64,000 nucleotides of DNA from assembly GCA_030280995.1 (NCBI GenBank), contig JASXTE010000001.1, positions 24,941,106 through 25,005,105 of the forward strand. The letters are read 5' to 3'. This document shows, piece by piece, positions 21,723-31,529 of the stretch (position 1 is its first letter; each line of letters begins with the position of its first letter). Under the pieces are notes generated by a model. That model did not search any database and was not told the origin of the DNA. It saw nothing but the letters and a program-made list of their open reading frames with translations. The stretch is from Hemileia vastatrix. Lineage: Eukaryota; Basidiomycota; Pucciniomycetes; Pucciniales; Zaghouaniaceae. The translations under genes and the position numbers were made by a program.

Positions 21723-22899
21723 TGTCAGTATAGTCTAGTATATAAGTATGATATAACAGTGTTTATTTATGGTCCTACTACTTATTGATAAATGATTTAG
21801 TGATTAAACCTCAGGGGAAGACTAATAAAATAGTTATACTCAAATAAAACTCACAATACTTGGATTTAAATGCGTGCTAGTGTTGGAAAATAGATGAATA
21901 AAATATAGTTATAGCTTATATAAAGATAATATCAATTTATAATGGATTTATAATATATCTCTGAATGTTAATAATTTTATTGTAGTGGTTTTTGGAGTTG
22001 TAGTAATTGAATGATGATAAATAACCGTCAAAATCCCTTCTTACTTATACCCGAATCCACTGGAGTGCACAGACCTTCAATCCAGATGATGTCACTGCTA
22101 TCCCCGGCAATTACAGCACTGTGAGGGCCCATCACCTCCCCATGGCGTCCACTTCAAGCAGATTCAACACCCAGACCTCCAGTAAGGACCCTCCATCACT
22201 ATTAATAATAACACAGATCTATACCATAAATAGAAAATCCAGATAAAAGCGGATACCATAAAGAAACAGGTAAAATAAACAATCAAAAAGAGATTTAATG
22301 AAACCAAAAGCATATAAAGGAAACAAATAAAATGTCCAAGCCCCCAATGACATCCCCAAGCATCCACATTAACCCAGAAATGTCCTTCCAACCCATAAAT
22401 CCGTGAATAACCATCCAAGGAAGTAATTTAAGTTGTCCAAACTGGGTGTATGCGCCTGATATAGGTGTCTATGCTTCTGTAGGCGTTGTGAGTCCACTGA
22501 TTTCGTCCATATGACCTAAAATAAGCAGAAAAACAAAGGTTATAGGCTATTAAGGGGCTAAAACCCACTTATATACCTAAATATACACAATATACTGCAT
22601 ATTTCACTGAATATGAGATTTATGTATACATATAAGCTTATGTATGTCAATAATTACTTCATATCACTTAAGATAAGTATATTATGACTCCATTAACACC
22701 TTAATAAGTATTATTAGGCTATGGATAAGCTATTTAAACTACTATAAGTTGTATAATAGAATAATAATTATATATATATATAATATAGTAATATATATTA
22801 TTATTTTAACCTTATTTTTAAGATATAAGCTTAATTTACTTAAGGTTATCTTATTTTAAGCATAATAAATACTCAGTCCTAGGGATATCTAGGCTGACA
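21723..22899 (-). repeat. 5' LTR of family B gypsy
   Basis: Same ends and length as 10072-11249 (TGTCAGTATAGTC to TCTAGGCTGACA). The 84-codon minus-strand ORF is also open here (22164-22418) with a few conservative replacements. The LTR abuts plus-strand gypsy coding sequence at 22900. Confidence 0.92.
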
Positions 22900-23084
22900 A
22901 AATGACAGAATAGTTACTGCTGAAAAGGGTACAGAATACTTATTGAGATTCAAGAATAAATCTTCTGAATATGATTCTTGGATACCTGGGAAGGAAATAT
23001 CTAATCTTTCTACTCTGATAAAGAAATATAAAAATGAAAAAATCTTAGCATTTTTTTTATTGTTTTTTTTTTAGAGTGAGGGAG
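22900..23084 (+). pseudogene. Pol C-terminus of a plus-strand family A gypsy
   Basis: The frame from 22901 reads NDRIVTAEKGTEYLL, RFKNKSSEYDSWIPGKEIS and ends at TAG 23072-23074. This is the chromodomain-like end of integrase seen at the 3' end of the element at 30713-36983. A T run and AGAGTGAGGGAG (polypurine tract) follow, then the LTR. The rest of the element to the left is replaced by the family B gypsy. Confidence 0.85.
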
Positions 23085-23887
23085 TGTCAGACAGGCTACT
23101 AGACTTACCCAGTAAAATAATTAATTATCTTACTGAGATGAAGCCACACCTTTTAATCCTTATTAATAATTAATTATTTACAAACTACTTATGTATTACT
23201 TACAACTAACTAGCTAAGTACAATAAGTAATGTAAATAATTAATAAGAAATAAGTAACTGTCACATACATTTTTACTCCCAAACACCGTGCTCAATAATG
23301 CAGATGAGAGGAAATAAAATTAGTATTAAAAAATATAAAAATATAAAAAGAAGAAACCTTTTCAAATTCCTTTATTTAGATTTTGTTGAATCAATATTTT
23401 AAATCAAATGTTCTTGCACTAAATGTGATGGACCAAGGGATTCAGATTTTTATTTCAAATAAAATAATACTTTTTATTTACGCACTATTTAGTATAACTC
23501 TTATTATTTCACATACACTCCTTATTTAGCTTCTTTTTTCTCACACCCTTGTATTAGGTGGTGTTAACTCCATATTTTATTTCTCATATCTTTGCCTATA
23601 AAGGCCCTCTCTTTTTGTACTTTTCAGGACATTCCTTTTTACTTACAATTTTTACAAACCAATACTACTATTAAATTTATTAATATTTATTACTGACTTA
23701 GTACTTACATCTCGTAATTCTGAATCAATAATTATAATAATAATTAAAAATCTTACCTCTAATCATTGAGTAATAAATCTTAAAAACTATAAGAGAAATA
23801 CGTACATTATTTTGAGTCCTTTAAATCCATTGTTGCCATCCTTGGAATACCTTGAAATTCTTCTAGACATTAAAATCCACCTTGACA
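23085..23887 (+). repeat. 3' LTR of plus-strand family A gypsy (copy 4)
   Basis: Starts TGTCAGACAGGC after the polypurine tract and ends CCACCTTGACA. It is the reverse complement of the family A LTR type. It has a TATA motif CCTATAAAGGCCCTC at about 23597-23612 and the conserved block ACCGTGCTCAATAATG. It abuts a TIR-element fragment at 23888. Confidence 0.85.
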
Positions 23888-24496
23888 ACAAGTATTATTT
23901 TTGGAAAGCAACGTGGCATTGCACTCAAATTGGACCATTATGTGTTCGTATCATGTCCCAAAAGGAGGGTGGGGAAAGGCAAAAAGTTGTAATTTTTTTT
24001 GCATTTCCACAAACACTGCGCACCAAGTAAGATATCCCCGAGGGGGATATTTAGTCCGAGTTGGGGATATTTTAGTAAGGGACATAAGCTAAGAAAGATA
24101 AATGTAAGAAAAGTAAGCGCAAGAAAAATAAGTGCAAGAAAAGTAAGTGTAAGAAAAATCATTTGCGATCATGAGAATTTTTTTTTCCTAAAAAAATTGT
24201 AAAAAAACAGAAAAAAATAAAAAAATGAAATAAAAATATTTTTTTGAAAAAAAAAAAAATATAGAAAACAAAATTTTCCATGGTTGCAAGATATTTTTCT
24301 TACACCTTTTTTTTGAACTATATTTTATTTTTGAGCATATTTTTCTTACACATATTTTTCTATCCTTATGTCCCTCCCTACAATATCCCCAACTCGAGCT
24401 GGATATCCCCATCAGGGATATCTTACTTGGTGCGTAGTGAAAGCTTTCTTGATCCAGTTGTATCCCCTTGAGGGGTATCTTACTAGGTGCACAGTG
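23888..24496 (+). repeat. TIR-element fragment interrupted by a second TIR element
   Basis: Matches 5488-5658 on both sides of the nested insertion. The right end reads GTATCTTACTAGGTGCACAGTG, which resembles the end of the nested element (TATCTTACTTGGTGCGTAGTG). Host and guest therefore appear to be related CACTA-like families. The left end is truncated by the LTR at 23887. Confidence 0.7.
24014..24439 (+). mobile_element. CACTA-like non-autonomous element, 426 bp, with empty site
   Basis: Long terminal inverted repeats (~95 bp), starting CACTGCGCACCAAGTAAGAT on the left and its complement ending CTTGGTGCGTAGTG on the right. Flanked by AAA on both sides. The paralogous locus at 5.6 kb reads CCACAAAGCTTTC with one AAA, so the insertion and its 3-bp duplication are shown directly. 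The middle is low-complexity A/T with no ORF. Confidence 0.88.
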
Positions 24497-24711
24497 TTCT
24501 GTATGATTTTTGTCATGGTGATGAAAAATTTCTCAACTTTTTTTTCCGCACTATTAAAAAAACAATTATATATATATATATATTTTAAAATATACGCCAC
24601 CCAACCTAGGATATACCGATTGGGTATATTTCACCCTTTGGGCTTAGTGAATACAGCCAAGTCATAAACGCTTGCGGAAATTTTGAAGAAAAAATTAAAG
24701 TTGTTCTGACC

Positions 24712-24788
24712 AAAAAATGATTTGCCTATTCAAAAGGGTCGGGGATAAGTTGGGGGTAATTTCCTTTTGAATAGGCAAATCATTTTTT
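24712..24788 (+). repeat. perfect 24-bp inverted repeat with 29-bp G-rich loop
   Basis: Arm AAAAAATGATTTGCCTATTC plus AAAA (24712-24735) is exactly complementary to 24765-24788. The loop contains GGGTCGGGGATAAGTTGGGGG. It lies about 1 kb upstream of the host gene. Confidence 0.85.
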
Positions 24789-25147
24789 CGCGGGCGAAAC
24801 TTTTATTTTATTTTATTTTTTTGCGAAAAAAAAAAAAAGATGCGCAAGCTTTTGTGACTTGGTTGTATGCTTACAAGCGTCAAGCTAAACCCCTTCACGT
24901 AAATCATTTCAATTCAGTTCAGTCTCGTTATATTTACAATCGTCCGTTAAATTAACATATTTTAGTCCAGTAATGCCAAGAAACGAGGCAGGGTTAACAT
25001 TTAATCATGAATTTAAAAAGAAGAGAGTTTCCGACATTATCGGCATTCAAATTTCTCTTCCTATTTTTCCAATTATTTAATTTTGAACCTTTGTTCTCTA
25101 AGAAAAAAAACCAAATTCCGATTGTAAAGCAGCTCTTCAAACGCGTG

Positions 25148-25184
<37 letters not shown>

Positions 25185-25768
25185 GTATAGCCATATTGGA
25201 AACGCTTGGTGCAATTTTGCAAAAAAAATGCAAAGCTTTTGGACAGATCAATTGACATTTGACAGGATATTTAGCTTGCATTCACCAAAAATTTGTCACT
25301 TTTACTGTCAAATGTCAATCATTCTGTCTAACATTTTTTTGATTTTTCTTGCATAGATGCACCAGCCATTAACGATATGGCTGTACATACATACATACAT
25401 ACACTTTCTCTTTATTCATTCATTCATTTATTTATTTTTTATTTGCGAGCAGATGGAGGCCCCATGATTGGGATTGTACAATTTTTTTTTTAAAAAAAAT
25501 GCCTTATCGCCGCCGGTCAGATTTATTTATTTTGGGAAGGGAGGGGGGCTCAACGTGCTACATGCCAATCACGTTCTTTATATTGCTTTGTTCAACACTT
25601 TTTTTTTGTTTAATGTTTGAGACTAATGATGACAGCGGAAAAGCCGTGAAATGGAATTAGAGAAAAGAAAGGGAAATAGACAACAGAAAGGGCCAAGATG
25701 AGTGTTGGGATGATTGAGAGCGTTTGGGTGAATTAGAGAGCAAGTTGGCTTGGGAGATTTGTGCAGAA
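24789..25768 (+). other. host-gene upstream region
   Basis: No TE protein is recognisable. It holds a (CA)16 run at 25150-25181, (CATA) and (CATT) short tandem repeats at 25385-25430, poly-T tracts, and from about 25630 a purine-rich leader. CpG is more frequent here than in the flanking transposons. The promoter of the gene at 25769 should lie here, but no core element is clear. Confidence 0.5.
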
Positions 25769-27755
25769 ATGGAAGACAACCAGCTGATTATGCAAGCAGA
25801 TAAGAAAAGCCGGCCACATGCAAAGTGGAGGTGTTTGGATGGCAAGGTATGCATATCGGCCACGCGCACATTGCATACGCATCATTCTTATTCATTATCA
25901 CTCGCTTTTAAATGTCGCCCTTTTGGCGTTTTTCCCACGTCGTCGATGTCTTCTCTTCCTCCCAACAACCACCCCATCCCTCACTCCCAAGCCATGGAGC
26001 GCATCGGAAGGTGGAAGGCTCGTCCAAAGTCTAAAATCATCTCGTTTGTTCTTTTCTGCTACTTTATATATATATATATATCCTCTCTTCTGACTATTCA
26101 CTTCTTTCTTCTCTAATCAGTCTCACCATTGATCAGGAGCGTCAGGCACTCGAGGTGGTTGGCTCTCTGCTTTCTCCATGCTCACTCACTGATCTCTTAT
26201 CCTTTGCGCAGCTCATCAATGCTCTCGGTAGCCTAAAAAAAATCTCCCTTCCTCCCGGTCTTCCTCATTGGTCTCCTCCCAAGATGATCAGTGTCATCTC
26301 CGGAAAGAGGCCTGCCCCGTCTCAGGAGGCTCTTGACTCCACCTCCATTCAGAGGGAGTATATCCCCCGGCCTCCAAAACGCGCCAAGGTGGCAAATCCT
26401 GAGGATTCTCATTCGCGCTTGTAAGTGGTGTCTCATTGTTTTTGATGTCTTTTTTTTCTTCTTTCTGAACTCTACATTCTTTTAGATCTGTACCAATGAG
26501 TGCAGCTCCCACAACATCCCTTCCCAATCCTACCGTCCCTGCTGGTAATGAAAAGCCACAGCCACCAGGAGTCAAAGCTTCCCAACCCAGGGAATCTACT
26601 TCTCTCCCTCCTACTACCTCGGTCGGCACATCGACCTTTAACTCTCCTGATCTCGCCCATCCTCCAGTGAAAACCTCTGCCACTACTCCTAACAGTTCTG
26701 CTTCAGAACAAATGGTTATTCACTTGGATGGACTGGCTCCCCCCTGCTATTCCCCTCGTGAAATTACTTCACTTTCCACAAAGTAAGTTTTTGCTTTTTT
26801 TCGGCCTTTATATCTATCGTCATCTGATTGATCCACCATGCTTTTGCATGTCTTGGTCATCCAGATACACTGAACGGGCCACAGAGTTAAAAAGACAGGC
26901 CGATCGCCGGAAACACCAGCTTCACCATGAGCTAAGCCTGGAGTCGCATCATAACTCTTCTCCGCCCCAACAAATGTCGGACAGTCACGCCAAAGCCAAC
27001 GAAGCCGCTGTGATTGAGCATACAGATGCCCTCCTGTTGTATGCTCAAAGCTTCATGTGCCACGATGTGAATGCTGGCAAAATTGTTGTCTCGAATTGGG
27101 TTTCTCTCCTTCCCTTCTTGGAATGCTCCAAGTCAGCCGCGCGTAAGGCTAAAATGGATTTTTCCTTTGCCTTATGGTTGGTTTTTTCTTCTTCCCCTAA
27201 TCATAATCTATATTCCTTTTGCGAAAATCGCTTACCAATTTCACTTTTTGCGCTGTTTGTTGTGTGTATAGCTGCGCTCTCGAGGGTCTGATCTTGATCC
27301 GTATCTGCGACCAGGAAAGAACAGAGCTTCTCCGGTCGCATTCATCTAACGACCCTGCTGAGAGTGCCAAGGTATTTAGAGACTTGCTTACCAAGCAGGA
27401 GCGGGGCAAGCATGCATGGCAGCAATCTCGGGATGTGCTCCGCCACATCTTCTTTAAGCCTGCCGCTCCGCTCCACACATCATCCGGTCGGCCCAACATT
27501 AACGCAAGCCAACTGCCGATGCTTCAAAGCTTATGCGGGAAAATGAAGCCCCGGACAGCCACATGCCCCAAGTTGCTGTCTGTCAATTCTCCATGGCGAT
27601 TTTGTTGGCCGCTGGATCCTAGTGACGAAGCGAGTCTGGCTGACCTTGTGGTCTTTGGCCGAGCTGGATTGGAAGAATGGGTTCTGGGTAGTGATTCGGA
27701 GTATACCATTGCTCCTTTTGCGGACTTGGTCGGCCTTGGCTTGGCATCCCCATAG
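25769..27755 (+). CDS. five-exon host gene, 484 aa; tentative AF4/FMR2-like C-terminal domain protein
   Basis: Exons 25769-25846, 26137-26420, 26486-26782, 26865-27176 and 27272-27755 join in frame to 485 codons including TAG. Donors are GTATGC, GTAAGT, GTAAGT and GTTGGT; all acceptors end in AG. The N-terminal ~220 residues are Ser/Pro/Thr-rich with an NLS-like PRPPKRAKV (~residue 105). From ~221 a helical region has YTERATELKRQADRRK, EHTDALLLYAQSF, WVSLLPFLE and CALEGLILIRICDQE. That order (LK..AD helix, DALL.F helix, later C..LL.LR helix) recalls the AF4/FMR2 C-terminal homology domain, whose fungal relatives work in the ELL elongation complex; this is weak motif similarity. It is GC- and CpG-rich compared with its surroundings and has no stops. 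The start is the first in-frame Met after an upstream stop at 25715; an upstream exon is possible. Confidence 0.75.
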
Positions 27756-27911
27756 CCACTTTTTATATACCCTCAAGAGTTGGATGGGGTGCGGGGCTCG
27801 ATAGAGGAGGGGGGGAAGGGAGGACATCAGATCATTATTCGACTTGTATTTTTTCAAAAAGTTTTTTAGTTTTTTTTTTTTTTCGTCTTGGATTGTTTTT
27901 TATTTGGATTC

Positions 27912-27917
27912 AATAAA
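27912..27917 (+). terminator. polyadenylation signal AATAAA
   Basis: AATAAA about 155 bp after the stop codon of the host gene, following a T-rich stretch. It is the best candidate poly(A) signal. Confidence 0.5.
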
Positions 27918-28584
27918 CGTTCAATACTCGGAAATCAAGATACACGGAAAAGATACCGAGGAATGCTTCCCATACCTTTCTCGATTGTACTATTTTTCAT
28001 TTCTTTTTCTCTTGACATTCTTAAACATGACCTTTTTTTCATCTTGTTTGATCTCTGATTCGTAAATTTATTGTTTAATGTTTACATATAACTTTTGAAT
28101 ATGATTTTTTTTCTCTTCAAGTTATTAATGTATTACTGCAGTTTTCTTCAGAATGATAATTACGTCTCATGAATTTTGAGGCTTGTCAGAAGTCACGATA
28201 GTGAGATAAAATATCTTTCAAAATTGTTGAGGAAAAAGGTTTGGCTAACAAAATAATTATTAGACAGCATTAAGTGAAGTAAAGGCGTGGGTTGATGATG
28301 GTGGAGAGAGAAGTGAAGACAAAAAGATGGGATGGTTTTTGGTCTCTTATATATTCTATGATTTCAAAATATATATTGTTGCCTCCCTTCCTCCCCGCCT
28401 CTTTTCATGATGAGTCAGTCCTTTATGTTGTGTTATTGATTGATATTGATGAGAATCAAATTTGTGAATGCTGAGTGATAAATGTGAAATCCATGAGGAG
28501 TGTTGAAGTTTGTTTGGATGTGTGTTTAAAAATTGTGTAGGTGCTTGTTTGTGTTTGTATATATTTATAGTTATATTTATCTAT
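27918..28584 (+). other. intergenic, no gene seen
   Basis: AT-rich sequence without recognisable protein, RNA or repeat structure. The short ORFs have no family features. Confidence 0.4.
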
Positions 28585-28815
28585 CTATATATATAAAATA
28601 GAACCAGTCTTTATATATAAATGAATTAGTACCCTAACTTCCTAAAAAAAAATAGCCAATTCGGCCGCTAACCTAACTGACCCCGGACTGATTCCACATT
28701 GAATACTTGGGGCTGCGCGTCGCTAGATGCATCAGCCCCCACCAGCCATTCTCATTTCACAACCACTCATTCCACTAAAAACCCATGCTGTGCATGGGTC
28801 ACGTATGCTTGTATG
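28585..28815 (+). mobile_element. possible non-autonomous Helitron-like element
   Basis: Left end reads TCTATATATATAAAATAGAA. The right part ends with the hairpin ACCCATGC-TGT-GCATGGGT (28779-28797), followed by TCACGTATGCTTG. A TC start, a terminal GC-rich hairpin and no TIR or target duplication are Helitron traits, but the expected CTRR end is not clean (CTTG). Its moderate GC differs from the flanks. Confidence 0.35.
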
Positions 28816-29161
28816 TATAGATTTGGGTATGTGTGTGTGTGTGTGTGTGTGTGTATGAAGGGATTGGTGTGAAAGTGGTGGAAAGGTAAAAAGTAATGAA
28901 TGCTTTTTTTTTTTTTTTTTTTTTTTTTGATGGTGGTGGTGGTGTTTGTTGTTGTTGTGATTTAGGTGGATATGGGATATGAATGAGTGTCACTGTTTTA
29001 TACTTGTGGATGATATAAAATGTTATCATGACTTGATTATTCCTAGTTCTTTTCAGCTTAGGTATATATATACCCAGGACTCTGAGTCAATTGAGTGTAT
29101 AAATTATGCTAGACACACATGTATTAGTAGGCATGTGGAGCACTTTTAAGTATATACAATA
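28816..29161 (+). repeat. microsatellite-rich spacer
   Basis: Contains a (GT)12 run around 28830-28854, a ~23-base T run at 28904-28928, and GGT/GTT triplets after it. No gene seen. Confidence 0.7.
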
Positions 29162-29935
29162 GGGGGTATTATCAAAGTTGACCAATCCACAATTAAATTA
29201 ATTGTGGATAAAAATCATTCTACCCCAATTATCTTTTGCAATTATTTTTGCTAATAATTGGGTTAGCGCACTCCCATCCTGTCTATTCATTTCTGTTCAA
29301 AACCCCTCCCCATCTCATTAGTTTTTTTTCTTCCCCTTTTCATCTTCAAATATCTCAACATTCCTCATTGTCATAGGGTCTTCTCAAAGGCAGGGCCCCC
29401 CAATGGTTCATCAAATTTCATTACTCCCTCTTTCCCCTGTTCAGCTGAGAAATCAAAGACGGTTCAACTAAAAAAAAGATGATCATCTCATACTTATCAA
29501 CTGGCTGAAAATAAAAACCAATTATGATTCTTGTTTTTGGTACTGAGAATGCCGCTAAAGTAGGACAGCCCCATTCATCAAAAGTCAATGAATATCTTTT
29601 AATGGACAACAAATTACAAAATAAGACAATAGGAAGGATTGATCTTTTGCCTAAACAGATGTCTGAATGCTTCAAGCACTATCAAGCCCAATACAAGACA
29701 GCTAAGACTCTTTCATCTTCCACTGGTTTTGGTATCAATGACATTGATATCAGTAAGGGAATCAAATCTATAGATGATAAGCTTGATTCTTTATTTCCTT
29801 ACTATTAAGAGATGAATTGTATATTTGGAGAGCAACCTGATGTTGATCCTGAAAATATGTTGGATGGAGAAGATGCTATCTTCAAACATGATGTTGTAAG
29901 AAATCATTTAACTAAATTTCTTCTAACTTCAATTT
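29162..29935 (+). mobile_element. truncated left end of Harbinger-like element (copy 0)
   Basis: Starts GGGGGTATTATCAA, then a palindrome CCACAATTAAATTAATTGTGG (29187-29207), then the ACCCCAATTATCTT and TAATAATTGGGTTA blocks shared with 37902 and 61226. The first exon of the Myb-like gene follows (29345-29900; KVNEYLLMDNKLQNKT, RIDLLPKQMSECFKHY, SSTGFGINDIDISKGI), with stops and frame breaks. Similarity stops near 29900, so only the left tenth of the element remains. Confidence 0.75.
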
Positions 29936-30712
29936 TGAGAGAGATGTAACCTCCACAAATCTTTTAAAGCTTGAAAAATATACAAGATTATATATTCATA
30001 CAATGAGAAGAAATATATATTCATAGAAAACTTTATTGATAAACATTTGATGAGATTATAAGTTTAATAATTTTTTTTCTTGAATAACTTTTTATAGTAT
30101 TGGGTGATTCCTCTATCAATTGATAGGTAAAAAAAATCCTATAAGCACATGTAAAATAAACTTTTAGTTCAATTTGTATAAGAATAGAATTTTTTTTAAA
30201 CAATGAAGAAAATAAATGATGATTCACAATTGTATGAATGTGCCCAATTATTTTGGTAGTGGGTTTTACTTATCTGAATATTCCTGCAAAAATTCTCGTA
30301 AGCCAAGCCACAATATTATTTTTATAAAGATCACTGGTGTTTCAATAAATGTTCAAGTTTCCCTCAAAGTGTGTTCAAAATAATTTTACTGTTTCTTCAT
30401 AATAGTTAAATTACTCCCTCAATGTATGCTCAACTGTATATGAATTCAGGTTCAAGGTTGCTGTCGGCCAGTTTGTCTAGAAGATGGTGAAAAAGGAAAG
30501 GAAGAAGAAGAAGGACAAGAAGAAGACTAAGGGAAAGAAGAAGATAGAAGAAAAAGACAGAAATTGGATGATAAAGTAATGGGACTAATAGACAAAAAAG
30601 ATGACAAGGGGTGTACGGTTTATACTAGTAAGTATTTTATTTTCTCTCTGCTCACTTAACAACTTTCAAATAGTTAAATATTCTTAAAGCAACCTATAAT
30701 ATTGAAAAGGGG
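29936..30712 (+). other. AT-rich spacer with decayed repeat
   Basis: No gene seen. Around 30310-30470 the sequence weakly resembles the inside of the CACTA-like MITE (CTCAATGTATGCTCAACTG, GTTCAAGGTTGC). A purine-only tract of AAG/GAA triplets runs from 30485 to 30600. Confidence 0.35.
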
Positions 30713-31500
30713 TCCTTTTGGGTCTAGAAGTTTTATTCGAGGTTATACAAGGATTTTTAGGGTTTTAATGGACTCCTAACAATAGGTACATATTTCTTAA
30801 TCAAATTGATTTGTTTACTCAAATAAAAGAGTTAGTTTTTAAATATTAAAATAAGTTATAGATTAGAATTACGCCATTGTAAGTACTAATTTTATAAAAT
30901 ATAGTAATAAGTAATTGTAATGTAAATGTAATAATAATGTAAGTAATGAAGGAATATTTTTGAAAGGTACAAATGTGAGGGTATTTTATAGGCAAACATG
31001 AGGGAATAAAAGATACAAAAATTGCAACATCTATTACAAGAGTGTGAGAAAGAAAATGACTAATAGGGGTTTATATATAATATAAAAGAAAAGATAGATT
31101 AATTGTATGTCAACAAGGCATTATGTTTATTAGTAATAAAGCATGATTTCCCTTGGAATGTCACAATTAATACAACATAATTTTTGCTAATTATATTGAC
31201 TTCATGGAAATTCAGATCTCTCAGTTAGGTAATATAATAATTTTAAGGTTTTTAAATTATAATTTTATTATTAAATCTTTATTCCCATTTAACTTCATTA
31301 TTGAGCACGGTGTTTGGGGAGTAAAAAATATATGGGACAGTTACTTACATTAATTATTTATACTACTTAATAAACTTAACTAGTTAGTTGTAAGTAATAC
31401 ATAAGTAAGAAATTAATTATTAGTAAGAAAAAGGGGTGTGGCTTCAACTCAGTAAAATAATTAATTAATTTACCGGGTAAGTCTAGTAGCCTGGCTGACA
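30713..31500 (-). repeat. 3' LTR of family A copy 3
   Basis: Begins TGAAAAGGGGTCC, where the other copies have TGTCAAGGGGTCC, and ends CTGGCTGACA. It is followed on the plus strand by CTCCCTCACTCT plus an A run, the polypurine tract of the element strand. Confidence 0.92.
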
Positions 31501-31529
31501 CTCCCTCACTCTAAAAAAAACAATAAAAA

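Larger units (their letters stand above)
10072..22899 (-). mobile_element. Ty3/gypsy retrotransposon, family B, with nested elements
   Basis: Minus-strand element bounded by two similar ~1178-bp LTRs (10072-11249 and 21723-22899). Internal order from right to left: ORF1, Gag-protease-reverse transcriptase in one frame, a nested Harbinger-like insertion, then RNase H and integrase with a chromodomain-like tail. A MITE (11347-11607) lies between pol and the 3' LTR. The flanks are copia on the left (CCTAC) and family A gypsy on the right (AAATG), so there is no 5-bp target duplication. Confidence 0.93.

Noticed and set aside
25150..25181. CA repeat as a CRISPR-like or regulatory array
   Set aside because: Simple dinucleotide repeat; no spacer structure.
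25007..25281. ORFs across the CA repeat, both strands
   Set aside because: Produced by the microsatellite; no start context or family.
26294..26683. 129-aa minus-strand ORF within the host gene
   Set aside because: Antisense to exons 2 and 3, whose sense frame continues through correct splice sites.
29421..29675. 84-aa minus-strand ORF
   Set aside because: Antisense shadow of the Myb-like exon.
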